Assembly: GCA_030765065.1 (NCBI GenBank)
Contig: CM060989.1
Span: 58,170,001 to 58,234,000, forward strand
DNA length: 64,000 nucleotides
Direction: 5' to 3'
DNA from: Deroplatys truncata
Taxonomy: Eukaryota > Arthropoda > Insecta > Mantodea > Mantidae
How positions within the stretch are numbered: position 1 is the first letter of the stretch; every line of letters starts with the position of its first letter. The position numbers and the translations under genes are program-made. The notes under the pieces were generated by a model that saw nothing but the letters and a program-made list of their open reading frames with translations, was not told the DNA's origin and ran no database searches. Of this stretch, positions 42,976 to 53,540 are shown in pieces.

Positions 42976-43740
42976 ATTCTTGATGTAATGTTGGAAGAAG
43001 GTAAAGCGGATACTAGTACTCTATAACCTATAAAGACAAACATATTTATAAGAGGGAATAACGACTTTTATTAATGTAGATGAAGATATTTTACAGACGT
43101 ACTTCAAAAGTGTGACAAAGACCGCGAAGGCGTCTTTGTTATGGAGTAAATACTTGATGTTAACGTCAACTATAAAAGCACATGAAAACTTATATCAAGG
43201 CGAGTTTGTCCTAATATAAATGCTAGTCATATCACTTTTGTAACGTTCAGGTTTACAACCCATTGGGTACCGAAGCGCCTAGTGGGTTTTGGGAATTTTA
43301 CCCACTCGCTGCTCCTAACAACCATGAAAGCACTATAAAAGACAACTTCATATGTCTGATAACAGTGTACTATTGGTATATTTTAATACGTACCTTTGGA
43401 TAAAAGGGACCCAAAGCCAACTATGGCAAAGCGTTCATTGAAGTCTGCACGGGCCGAAATTCTTAGGTTCGGCCCCGTCTGAACCAAAGTTCGAGTCCGA
43501 AAATAGGTTACTGTCTGTTCAGCGACAGTTCAAGGAGTCTTTCTAAACAAGCAAGGGTTTAACTACTGGAAGGAAGTAGTGTTTACTTAGTACGAAGCAA
43601 GGGAGGGACCAAGACGCGCGATGAAAGACTATTTACTGTTTTCCACTGTACGCGTCACGCGCGGCAAGAAATCAGCTTAATGTGTACCCCTCCCACCAGC
43701 TAAAGCTTTAGCTGGGAGAGAAGCCACCCCACCACTGACC
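42976..43740. other. Unclassified noncoding DNA
   Basis: No gene is recognised. The motif CGGGCCGAAATTCTTAGG near 43449 recurs near 25118. Confidence 0.35.
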
Positions 43741-43965
43741 CGGTTGTTTAATTTTGTTTTAAATACAATTATTTTGCAGTCATTAACATTATTACTCCAC
43801 GAAGTGCTGCTTCCTGAGGTGCGAAGGGACTCTGGTTCGATTTCCAGTACCAGATTGCGGATTCTATCCCATTCGATGCTCTCAGGTCTTTGGGACCAAC
43901 TGAGGAGCCACTATGTTGAAATTGTGGTGACTGAGGTGCTGGAATCCTCATGTAGAAGCGTTATG
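43741..43965 (+). mobile_element. tRNA-like SINE, family 4
   Basis: TTTAATTTTGTTTTAAATAC, ACTCTGGTTCGATTTCCAGT (B-box-like) and TTTGGGACCAACTGAGGAGC match the complement of 24861-25090. Confidence 0.5.
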
Positions 43966-44209
43966 TTGACGGTATACTGATTTATTCACTACATGACGCC
44001 CCTATTACTGCATCTGCCCAGTGTGTCCTGGGTGTGAACGAATGGAGGGAGGCGGAGTTTTAGCTGCCGTGCTGTTGTAATTTGATCCGTATTTGGATGA
44101 AAAGGGTATTTATTTATTATTACTGCCATTATACCACGATGGATGAGGGCATGCTGCGATAATTGTGTTATTCCGGGCATCTCAACATCGCGGACCAAAA
44201 AGTGATAAA

Positions 44210-44505
44210 TTAATCAGACATATGGCCCCGAAGAGACCTCCACAAGCGCACATCCAGCGCCCAGCCGCAACACGTCCAACACTGTCGCCTGGTGCTACAG
44301 CCTTGGAACAACGAAGACAATGAAGGGTACAGGAAATTCGTAGACAGGAGAGTCGTGGTAGAAGAGGAACCACTCCAGTATTCACCTGCCGGCCCGGGGA
44401 AACCACGAAAAACCCATGAGTCAGAGTGCGCGGTCACCGGAAATCGAACCCGGGACCTCTTGAATGCGAGCCTCATACGCTACCGCGGAGCCATCTCGCT
44501 CAGTA
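44210..44505 (-). mobile_element. tRNA-derived SINE, family 1
   Basis: On the minus strand it begins CTGAGCGAGATGGCTCCGCG (A-box region), has the B box GGGTTCGATTTCCGG and the body TGGGTTTTTCGTGGTTTCCC. The tail continues to about 44210 and matches the long copy at 62731-63222. Confidence 0.8.
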
Positions 44506-44524
44506 AAAGATGTATGTACTTATA

Positions 44525-44770
44525 TGAGCCGTGGCGCTGTGGCCAAGTGAAGAGCTACGCTTTCCAGCCATGGAATGCACCCCGGTTCGATCTCACACAT
44601 GTTAGTGGTATTTTTAAGTCCTGGATATAGGACCGGTGCCCATTCAGCATCATGAGGAAAGTGAGGAGCTTCGATAGGCAGCGATCCCGGCCGCGGAAGC
44701 CAACATTCTGGCTAGGGGATGTTAGATGCTGGCCACATCTCCCCGTATCCGTTGGATGATCGCCCATCTT
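44525..44770 (+). mobile_element. tRNA-derived SINE, family 5
   Basis: GCGCTGTGGCCAAGTGAAGA (A-box-like) and CACCCCGGTTCGATCTCAC (B-box-like) head a roughly 245-bp unit ending near CGCCCATCTTTGCCGTGTCG. Only this copy was noticed in the window. Confidence 0.55.
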
Positions 44771-44776
44771 TGCCGT

Positions 44777-45058
44777 GTCGTCCTCCGTGGACTAGTGGTA
44801 TCGTGCTAGCTTCTAGTTCTCAAGGTCGCGGGTTCAAACCCGGCGGAGAGCGATGGATTTTTTCGGGTGTAAAGATCTTTAGCATGGCTTCCTTCGTTAG
44901 GGAAGTAAAGTCGGTGATCTCGCGTCATAGATTTACGGCACGTAAAAGAACCTCAATCCTGATAAAGAGGCCTCTGAGCAAAATTCCCGGTCTTCCCACG
45001 CCCAATATGGAATGGGACGCTAAGAAACATAGTAGTTAAAGAGTGTCCATATATAAAA
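44777..45058 (+). mobile_element. tRNA-derived SINE, family 2, best-preserved copy
   Basis: TCCTCCGTGGACTAGTGGTA (A box), GGTCGCGGGTTCAAACCC (B box), TTTAGCATGGCTTCCTTCG, TTTACGGCACGTAAAAGAAC and CGCCCAATATGGAATGGGAC follow in order. It abuts SINE family 5. Confidence 0.85.
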
Positions 45059-45159
45059 CTCAATTTAATTTAATTTACCTCTGCCGTGCGTACGTGGACG
45101 TGAGGCCGGCAGTTGGGTTGACAGGTCAAAGACTTCATGGGCTGTAGCACCACGGGATT

Positions 45160-45184
45160 ATTATTATTATTATTATTATTATTG
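45160..45184. repeat. (ATT)n microsatellite
   Basis: About eight ATT units in unclassified DNA between the SINE cluster and the MITE. Confidence 0.9.
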
Positions 45185-45291
45185 TGCTAATAATAGGAGT
45201 TGAAGCAGTAGCAGAATGGCAACAGTACATTTTGCAAACACTTTATTGAGTACTATGCGTTCCTGCATTGCAGATAATTAATGGTGTACAT

Positions 45292-45447
45292 CAAGGGTGG
45301 CGAAAACGATTTCCTTCCGCGAGTCACCAAATATGCAACACGCACTGCATCACTCAGCAGCATGTGAAAATCAAACGGACTGTTGCAGAGAGGAAACGTG
45401 AGCCTGCGAGTCAAAATGACTCGCGAGTCACGTTTTCGCCACTTCTG
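45292..45447. mobile_element. 156-bp hAT-type MITE with 8-bp target duplication
   Basis: The left end is CAAGGGTGGCGAAAACG and the right end, on the minus strand, is CAGAAGTGGCGAAAACG. Internal GCGAGTC and GACTCGCGAGTC add a subterminal palindrome. Flanks GTGTACAT (45284-45291) and GTGTAGAT (45448-45455) match at 7 of 8 positions, the length expected for hAT insertion. No coding sequence fits inside. Confidence 0.85.
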
Positions 45448-45771
45448 GTGTAGATTATAAAATATATTAATCATAAGCTGGAACCTATAATTATAATTAA
45501 TGATGCTTCATAATATTCATAAAGTTGTATAATAGTAAAATAGATACCTAATATAATAATAAAAGACAACTTCTGAACCCTCTCAGAGACTAATGTATTT
45601 TGAGACTCATAATGACAGCGCAGACATCGATTCATTTTGCAAGTGCTTTTAAAAAGTTTGAAGTTTACTGTTTTACATTGTAATATCATTCTATCGGCGA
45701 CAATAATTTTGCTTCTTTTTACATCACTAGCCACAAAGTGTTCTAAAAAGCTGGTATGCTTGATTGCTTAC
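45448..45771. other. Intronic DNA below the first RASGEF1 exon
   Basis: AT-rich intron sequence starting with donor GTAAGC at 45771-45766 (minus strand). Nothing else is recognised. Confidence 0.5.
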
Positions 45772-46002
45772 CTTGCAGACCTCCGTGGCCACGAAATAAC
45801 TAAGTCTGTTGAACCAGGACACGTAGGACTCCAGGTTCCGTGTTTTCTTCATGTCCTTGAAGGAGGTTTCTATGTTGGGGTTCTCCTTGGCGAAGGCCTG
45901 GACGAACTCTTCCGGTCCGATGTACGAGAGCCGCTCTAACTCCACATGCGTTAGCTGTTGTGCCAGTAAAGCCGGACTGGGACAGAGCTCCGTTACGTCT
46001 AT
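45772..46002 (-). CDS. RASGEF1: RASGEF1-family Ras guanine exchange factor, RasGEF-domain exon (first in window)
   Basis: This 231-bp exon encodes exactly 77 codons, from IDVTELCPSPALLAQQLTHV through ELERLSYIGPEEFVQAF to RNLESYVSWFNRLSYFVATE and VCK. It covers the start of the catalytic RasGEF domain (LAQQLTHVELE is the family's opening motif). The acceptor is AATGTTACAG above 46002 and the donor is AAG|GTAAGC below 45772; both introns are phase 0. The REM-like N-terminal region expected upstream was not found between 46003 and the window end, so those exons lie beyond it or were missed. Product: a cytosolic nucleotide-exchange factor; vertebrate RASGEF1 proteins act mainly on Rap2/Ras-type GTPases. 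Confidence 0.93.
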
Positions 46003-46119
46003 CTGTAACATTAGACAGACATTCACACTTTAGCGATATTTCATTGGCACAAGCCTAATAGTACTGCTGTTATGGTTGTTTTACATTTATAGACCATCAG
46101 CTGTCTTACACAATTGTAC

Positions 46120-47060
46120 TGGTACATTCTACAGTGCTTTTCCTTCACACTGTGTCCGCAGCACAGCTGCTTGCGCGCCGGTCGTTGTAGCTTTGACTCC
46201 CGCCGAAACAATAATAATATCCCCGCAACTGCTCTCGCAGTTGCAATTATAATTACAATGATAATAAGCACATATGTTATCGTAGAAGAAGTTAGAAATG
46301 CTGTCCTCTATCCAAACATTTCTAGCATCTTCTCAGGAAATTTTCATCTAGTTCTTACAATGTATGGGGTTTGTTGCATATAATTTATTTTTCGAGTAAT
46401 CATCAGAGTTCAGGTAAATTTCTGTAATTGCATTTTGCGAAATGATGAATAACTGACCCACGCTTAATATTCTTCTCTGACGATGCATGGTTCCATTTAC
46501 AAGGTTATGTTTCGTCGCAAAATAACAGTTATTGGAGCACAGAGAACCCGATTTTACACACGGGATTCACTTGCATGACGCGCAATGCATACCGAATAAT
46601 AGGACCTATAGTTTTGAACAAACAATAAATATAGATACGGAATGTCCTACACCACTTTTTGAACAGCTGACTGACGAATATCACTCTGGATTTTTCCAAC
46701 AAGACTCTATACCGCGCATACCGCTGATGAGTGGTTAAATTTAATTCAGGAAATGTTTGAATATAGGGTAATTAGTAAAAGATTATTGCTCTCACGATCC
46801 CCTGACTTAACTGTATGCAACAAATCCTAATAGACTGGAAGAAGTAAAATAAAACATTAGACGAGAAATGCACTCAATTTAGGATATGTAAATCTTGAAT
46901 GCAAATTTCCTGAGAATATACCAGAAATGTGTGGACAGATGAGGACATTTCCAACATCACTTATGATAAGACATGTGCCTATTATCACTGTACTTGTAAC
47001 TATAACCATAACAACGTGAAGTGATTGCGGGAATAATAAACCTTTTTCGGCGATAGACCG
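46120..47060. mobile_element. Foldback composite: two decayed DDE transposons, 3' ends outward
   Basis: The minus-strand copy (about 46390-46120) carries GCAACAAACCCCATACATTG, TTTCCTGAGAAGATGC and TTTCGGCGGGAG. The plus-strand copy begins at about 46391 (TCGAGTAATCATCAGAGTTC) and ends with related TTTCCTGAGAATATACC and CGGGAATAATAAACC. The junction between them is the same one seen at 33565/34443. Confidence 0.65.
46440..47000 (+). pseudogene. Decayed Tc1/mariner-superfamily transposase
   Basis: Translation fragments include EQTINIDTECPTPLFEQLTD and SGFFQQDS (second catalytic region), then NLIQEMFEYRVISKRLL, SPDLTVC and ATNPNRLEEVK. The SPDLT region lacks its FYLW continuation because of a deletion. 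Frames change several times. It is the same transposase as at 32966-33565. Confidence 0.65.
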
Positions 47061-47430
47061 AGCCGAGGGGTGATTTTTGAAAGTCACAAGTAGTCTGTAA
47101 TAATTTCTACCTGTACCTAAGACATAAGTGTCTAAAATGTTGTCCAAATTGGCCAAATAATGACAATTCGACACATAAGGGTTTGAAAAATATGAGTATG
47201 GGTAGCTTTATGAAGTTAGATGGTATTCTATAATTTTTGCTATGTTCTATAGTCCAAGTACATACATTTGTGTCCTGGTTGACCAAGCAGTATTAATTTA
47301 ATATATAAGAGGTTGAAAATAAAGTAAGGATAACTTCTAAAAATTTCGAGTACTATCCTAATTAATAGGGTAACCTGAAACGTTGAAAGTCTACGATAAT
47401 AGGAACAAAAAATTCCAGTAAACATGGGTC
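47061..47430. other. Unclassified noncoding DNA
   Basis: AT-rich DNA with overlapping short minus ORFs; no family recognised. Confidence 0.4.
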
Positions 47431-47671
47431 CTCAAACAACAGATGTGTGAGATTTATTATTGCGAATGTGTGGTTATGAGCCGCCACTGACATGAATTGT
47501 TTGTGGATGTTCTCCTTGAGCAACATCGGAGTATGTGGTACATACATAATGGAGCACCGGCACATTTTGCTACTGTAAGAAGAATCTAACTTGGAGATAT
47601 GGTCCAAGATGGATAGGTCGAGGAGGGCCTATACCTTAGCCTCCACGATCACCTGATCTCAATCCTTTGGA
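47431..47671 (+). pseudogene. DDE transposase fragment, left part (split by CTTTCTC copy)
   Basis: Pieces read WYIHNGAPAHFAT (second catalytic block, with Asn where Asp is expected), ARWIGRGGP-like sequence, and SPDLNPLDF broken by frameshifts just before the insertion. The continuation is at 48536. Confidence 0.65.
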
Positions 47672-47677
47672 TTTTTA

Positions 47678-48529
47678 CTTTTTCTACTACGTATAGTAAG
47701 TAGGGGAAATATTGCATTCCACTCAAAAATTCGATACTGAGATTTCACCGGAAATACATGCTTTGAGGCCTCCTGAATCCAAAAAAAGCATTTTTGGAAA
47801 CATGCCCGTGTGTGTGTCTGTGTGTCTGTGAACAGCATAACTCAGAAACGAACAGTCGGATAAACATCAAACTTGGTATTTAGGTTCAGTATCTTTCAGA
47901 GATGCGGCACGAAGGTTTTCAAGAAAATCCCTCCACCCCAGATTACCCTTTACATGGAACATTTTTCGAAAATGTTAATTTTCTCAAAAATGGCTCTAAC
48001 GATTTTGATTAAAATATCATATATTTAAGATACTTTCCTGACAAATAAAATGTATATCTTGAAGTTTCTGGGAATGTCTCCAAAAGTATTCTTCATCGTG
48101 AACGACTTTTGCATAACTGGTAAAGCATAAGAGATAGACAAAATTTTACTACACAAAAAACGTAGATCGCGTTAAAATACACAATTTATGTCATATACAT
48201 ATTTTTTTTGTTGAGTGAACCATTTTCGAGATATTGCTTGTTATTCCCTTAAATTTTCCAATACTTATACTTTTTGTCAAATGGGAATTCGTTATTCATT
48301 TTTTTTTGTCCTGGTAATGCAAAGAGAATGGAATACTTCACATAGCAACCAGCTCTTAAAATATTTGACTATCGCTTAAAGCCTAGCAATTCCCCTTGCA
48401 TCTACAAGAAAATTAGCAATAAGATTAACATCTCGATATCTCGATTAACAAGAAGCATATGGAGAATAAGCGTTTGTAAAAATAGTTTGTACAAGAGTAG
48501 AGAAAGTCATTTGAGTGTAACGCATCAGA
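47678..48529 (-). repeat. Complete CTTTCTC-A copy (852 bp) inside a transposase
   Basis: It starts CTTTTTCTACTACGTATAGT and ends AACGCATCAGA. TTTTTA stands at both flanks (47672-47677, 48530-48535). Removing the element and one TTTTTA restores the coding context LDFYVWGHLK, the usual form of this transposase block. Confidence 0.92.
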
Positions 48530-48535
48530 TTTTTA

Positions 48536-49034
48536 TGTATGGGGTCACCTCAAAAGTATAGCGTACAGCATTCCCGTTGATACCGTTGAAGTACTGGAAG
48601 CTAGAATTGTACGTCCTTGTCAAGAATTCCGAGATGATCTGGTGTTATTTGAGAGAATTCGAAATTCACTGCAGAGACGAGTGTAGTATTGTAGATGCAA
48701 GGACGACACTTTGAACACCTCCTTTAATAGGGAAGAGTATATACATACTATTAATAAGATGTAACATAATAAAGTAGAATTATTTTCCTTGTTAAGCTAT
48801 GAGTGAATTTTGAGGCAAATTAGAATGGCAATTATTAAACGAAAAGTCTACTTTTAAAATTCATTTGCACTAATTAGGACGATGTTGCCTAATGAAGTCA
48901 GTGGCTGTTTGTAATCACACATTCGCAATTGTCTCGCACATGGCTTGTTTGCGGACCCATGTTTATGGAATGTTTTTGCTTCTACTATCGTATACTTTCA
49001 ACAATTTCTGTTTGCGCTATTATGATACACCCTG
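48536..49034 (+). pseudogene. DDE transposase fragment, right part, and transposon 3' end
   Basis: TGTATGGGGTCACCTCAAAA reads VWGHLK in the frame broken at 47671. Later GRHFEHLL and a TAA stop near 48727 end the coding part. The sequence continues to GATACACCCTG, followed by TA at 49035-49036, which resembles the terminal sequence of Tc1/mariner-like elements. Confidence 0.65.
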
Positions 49035-50758
49035 TATAATTCCAAAGAAGGATTAGATGATTTTTGGAAGTTGTAACGTAACCATTTGCCAACTTCTATT
49101 GTACAACAGTGCAACATTTTGACCATATGGTTGCAAATGTACTTGGTTTTGTCAAAATTATGCCAAAATATTACTTGATAAAACCAGTGAAATATGACAG
49201 AAATATGGTGATATGAAATGTTATATACCGGGGTGAGGCCAAAAGGTTTGCAGCTAAAATATTAAACTTAGTTACCCCGGCATAAACACTGGGGGACGTA
49301 GCATCAGTAGCAACTAAGAGATACCAAGAACTTGCTGCACAAAGCTAAAGCGGGCGTGGGGTATTATAAATAATACACAAGAATTCACATTTAACTCTGG
49401 TTTATTATAAAGTTACCTTGGTGCTACTAAATGCTTCCCAAAAGGTTACAGACAAACACTGGGGGAGATGCCCCACGCACACACAGACCACGCACGCTAC
49501 ATACAACCCACATACTGTGAGGATACACACTCGACTGACTCTATTGGTAACGCCACGCTCTCAGACAAAGAGGCTCTTCCCTCAACTTGTCCTCAACCCC
49601 CTTGACTAGGAATTGGACAATATGCCGCGCCGGACAAGAATTCAAAGTTACAAACTAAATAATTAGTTCACACACATACGTTACAGAACTATATACAACT
49701 CCTACCTAAAATAACTGTTTTTTAAAATATTTAAGCCTCCTCAATTACCCCTTTGGGCTCGAAGTCATTGCATATCTGTCATATTTGTAACTAAGTGCCA
49801 AAAGTAGTCTCTAATAACCATACTCAACAAAACTGAATTGAAGGTGACACGAATATGAAAAAGAACACCCCTACAGTTTTCATATTTTTGGAAACATTGT
49901 ATAGCCTGTGGCCATCTGGAAGAATAAGACTTTTCAATGGGAAAGAATTATCAAAATTGGTACAGTGATTTTTGGGAATAATGTACACACATTTTTTCTC
50001 TTTATAACATTAATGAGGATTTGTTTATACGAAAAAAATTAAACAGACGTTTGAATGTTAGCAATATATTAGTTGACAACTATTTATACCACCAAAAACA
50101 TTACATTGTCCACTATTTAACTAATATTAGTATTATGATCTGAAGAAGATTAAAGAAAAAGCCTGGTAGTAGAGAAGAACGTTTTTCTTTTCGCATTTAA
50201 TATTAACTTTCCGTTTGGCAAGGACTCATATATCACTCGGCTTTTAAGACCGGAAAGCACCGTTCATGGGAATCGACCTCGGATCCACCAATGGGAGATG
50301 CCATCTAATTTCAGGCTTTTTAATGCTCCTTTTAGAACGTGTTGACCTCAAAGGAGTAATTGCACGCGCCCCTGAAGTGAGCTCTGCTTAGTGATGCGAT
50401 AAACCTACCGCAAACCCCCCTTCAAATGTTCCTTCCTTGCTCTTTAAATTCGAGCCCTCTTGACTAAAAGAAATAGCGTTCCCTAAGGATTTAAAGATTA
50501 CGTAATTTCGAAGTGTCAGATTGAGTAAAATGTGGAGCTAGATATTCCGGATGCTACATTATGCATGAGTAATGGTCTGGGCTATTTTTCAAACTCAATG
50601 CTCCCAGGGTTAACCGTGTTATTACAATCACATGGAAACTTCTGTGTTTAATGGGTATTCTTTATATGGAACTATATGTAAGGTGGAACGAAATTCGTTC
50701 CTCTGACTGCTAAAAGTAAACGAATGGGCATATATATTTATTTATTGAATAAACGACA
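49035..50758. other. Unclassified noncoding DNA
   Basis: About 1.7 kb without a recognised gene or repeat. A CA-rich, GC-richer stretch lies at about 49460-49640 (63-codon ORF 49418-49609, unrecognised). Nothing else is supported. Confidence 0.4.
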
Positions 50759-50759
50759 A

Positions 50760-51501
50760 ATAGATATCGAGATGTTAATCTTATTGCTAAGTTTCTTGTA
50801 GATGCAAGGGAAATTGCTAGGCTTTAAGCGATAGTCAAATGTTTTAAGAGCTGGTTGCTATGTGGAGTATTCCATTCTCTTTGCATTACCAGGACATAAA
50901 AAAATAAATTACAAATTTCCATTTGAGAAAAAGTATAAGTATTGGAAAATTTAAGGGAATAACAAGCAATATCTTGAAAATGGTTCACTCAACAAAAAAT
51001 ATATATATGACATAGATTGTGTATTTTAACGCGATCTACATTTTTTGTGTAGTAAAATTTTGTCTATCTCTTATGGTTTACCAGTTATGCAAAAGTCGTT
51101 CACAATGAACACTTTTGGAGACATTCCCAGAAAATTCAAGATATACATTTTATTTGTCATGAAAGTATCTTAAATATATGATATTTTAATCAAAATCATT
51201 AGAGCCATTTTTGAGAAAATTAAAATTTTCGAAAAATGTTCCATGTAAAGGGTATTCTGAGGTGGGGGGATTTTCTTGAAAACCTTCGTGTCGCATCTCT
51301 GGAAGATACTGATCTCAAATACCAAGTTTGGTGTTTATCCGACTGTTCGTTTCTGAGTTATGCTGTTCACAGGATGTCAGACACACACGGACGTTTCCAA
51401 AAATACTTTTTTTTTATTCAGGGGGTCTCAAAACATGTGTTTCCGGTGAAATCTCGGTATCGAATTTTTGGATGGAATGCAATACTTCTCCTACTTACTA
51501 T
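50760..51501 (+). repeat. CTTTCTC-A copy, truncated at both ends
   Basis: It enters at GATATCGAGATGTTAATC and stops at CTCCTACTTACTATA, just before the terminal CGTAGTAGAGAAAG. The family frame that opens MFHVKG is open for 117 codons here (51236-51589). Confidence 0.85.
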
Positions 51502-51654
51502 AAAAATATTTTTACATTCACAACACTCTCGACCCACTAAACATTTATTTTTGCAAGCTTCTTATTCTCGATTAACATGGAGTGGATGAAAAAGAAGTTC
51601 CGTTTTGTTAAATTCACATGACGATCTCTAATCACTTCTACAAACTATTTTTAT

Positions 51655-52090
51655 AAAAGGTAGAATCAGACGACAGAAAAATTCAATGCCATAGCCGGGA
51701 TTTGAACCACCGATCTCTCGCTCTCCGTCCGGTTGCTCTAACCACTGAGCTACCATGGCAACATGCCGTTAGCACATTAAATTCCACAACTGTTTCGCAT
51801 TCTTTCCGGTAAATCACAAAGAGATCTCAAATTGTGTTGAGATGACACGCCCCAATGGCGACTTACAATGCTGCAAGTACTTTAAGTCCCGAGCTTCATA
51901 GTTTCGACCACTATTAGTTCAATGGAGTTAATTGTTCTTCCACACAAGCCGTGTGTTGGACAAGGTTGGAAAGGTAGAATCAGAAGACTGAAAAATTCAA
52001 TACCATAGCCGGGATGTTGCCCTGTTGCCGTGGTAGCTCAGTGGTTAAAGCAACCGGACGGAGAGCGCGTGATCAAATGCCGGCTATTGC
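51655..52090. mobile_element. SINE family 3, head-to-head pair
   Basis: A minus copy (head complement GCTCTAACCACTGAGCTACC near 51734, body to about 51905) is followed by more minus body (TAGAATCAGAAGACTGAAAA) and a plus head (GGTAGCTCAGTGGTTAAAGC near 52031). The heads face each other as at 40985-41700. Confidence 0.75.
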
Positions 52091-52094
52091 TTTG

Positions 52095-52560
52095 AAATTC
52101 CATGCTGTTTGCATGATCATAGGGAGAAAAAAACCGAATGGTTTCCCATTTGGGAAAGGTTTACGTATTTGAAAATCCAAACCAATAAAAAGTATCTCGG
52201 AAATGCTTACCCATTAGAAACAATTACAAACATTGTGGTTTGTCTATGTCTTAGAGTTTACCAATTATGAAAAAGTCATTCAGAATGAAGAGGACTTCAG
52301 AGGCTATTTACAGAAAATTCAAGATATACTCGTACATTTTATTTTCATTAAAAATATGGTATTTTAATCAAAAACCTTAGAGCCACTTCTGAAAAAACGT
52401 TTCCATATAAAGAGTAGCTTGGAGTGGGGGAATTTTCTTGAATATATTTGTGTCACATCATTGGAAGATGCTGAAATTATATACCAAGTTTGGTATTTAC
52501 CGACTTTTCACACACATACACACAGACCATTTTCTAAAAAAGCTTTTTTACATTCTCTAC
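52095..52560 (+). repeat. CTTTCTC subfamily B fragment
   Basis: It reads AAATTCCATGCTGTTTGCATG to ACACACATACACACAGACC, diverged, missing both ends. Confidence 0.65.
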
Positions 52561-53540
52561 TACGTACCAGTAGTAAGTAGAAGAAGTTTTGCACTCCACC
52601 CAAAAATTCAATACCGAGATTTCACCGAAAATACATGTTTTGAGGCGCCCTAAATCCAAATAAAAACAATTTTGGAAACATGTCCATGTGTGTGTGTCTG
52701 CGAACATCATAACTCAAAAACGAAAAGTTGGATAAATACCAAACTTGGTATTTAGGTTCCATATCTTCCAATGATGCGACACAAAGATTTTCATTAAAAT
52801 CCTCCCATTCCAAACTACCCTTTTCATAGAACATTTTTCGAAATTTTTGATTTTCTAAAATATGTCTATAACAATTTTGATTAAAGTACTATATATTAAT
52901 GATATTTACATGACAGATAAAATTTATACCTTGAACTTTCTGGGAATAGCCTTTGAAGTCTTCTTTATTCGGAAGGAATTTTATATAATTTTGTATAACT
53001 AGTAAAGGTTAAGCGATAGACGAAAACGTACTTCACCAGAAATGTAGATCTCTTTAGAATACACAATTTATTCCAAATAACTTTTTGTGTGGCATCAGGC
53101 ATTTCCGAGATATTTGTTATTAATGGTCCGAATTGTTAGTTACTTGGTCATTCTTTAGTCCTTTCAGCATTGAGTTGTTTCTCGCGATTGCATGGAAACA
53201 GTATAGTTCTTAAACATTTGACTGTCGCTGTTCCCTTTGTATCTATAACGAAATGTGCTTTAGTAAGAAGAGCTTGTACACCCACTAATAAGCGATAGAG
53301 TTAGAGAAAGTCATATGAATGTATCACATTAGAGTTTTTGGACTCAGAGTGTCTCAAAACGTGTATTTGCGTGAATCTCGGTATCGAATTTATGGGTGGA
53401 ATACAGTACTTTCTCTGCTTTAGGTAAGTAGTAGGGTAAATAATAAGCTTTTATAAGAATTGCTTGTAGAAGAGGAACAAAAATAAACTAGAGTGGGTGG
53501 AGAAAGTCATATGAGTGTAATTTAATTGTTTCTGTAAGCA
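52551..53540 (-). repeat. CTTTCTC subfamily B copy and tail fragments
   Basis: A nearly whole B copy runs from TTCTCTACTACGTACCAGTA to GTCATATGAATGTATCACAT near 53330. Short plus and minus tails of other copies follow to about 53525. Confidence 0.75.

Noticed and set aside
10042-46002. Processed RASGEF1 retrocopy
   Set aside because: The coding parts are separated by introns with canonical splice sites and phases, which excludes a retrocopy.
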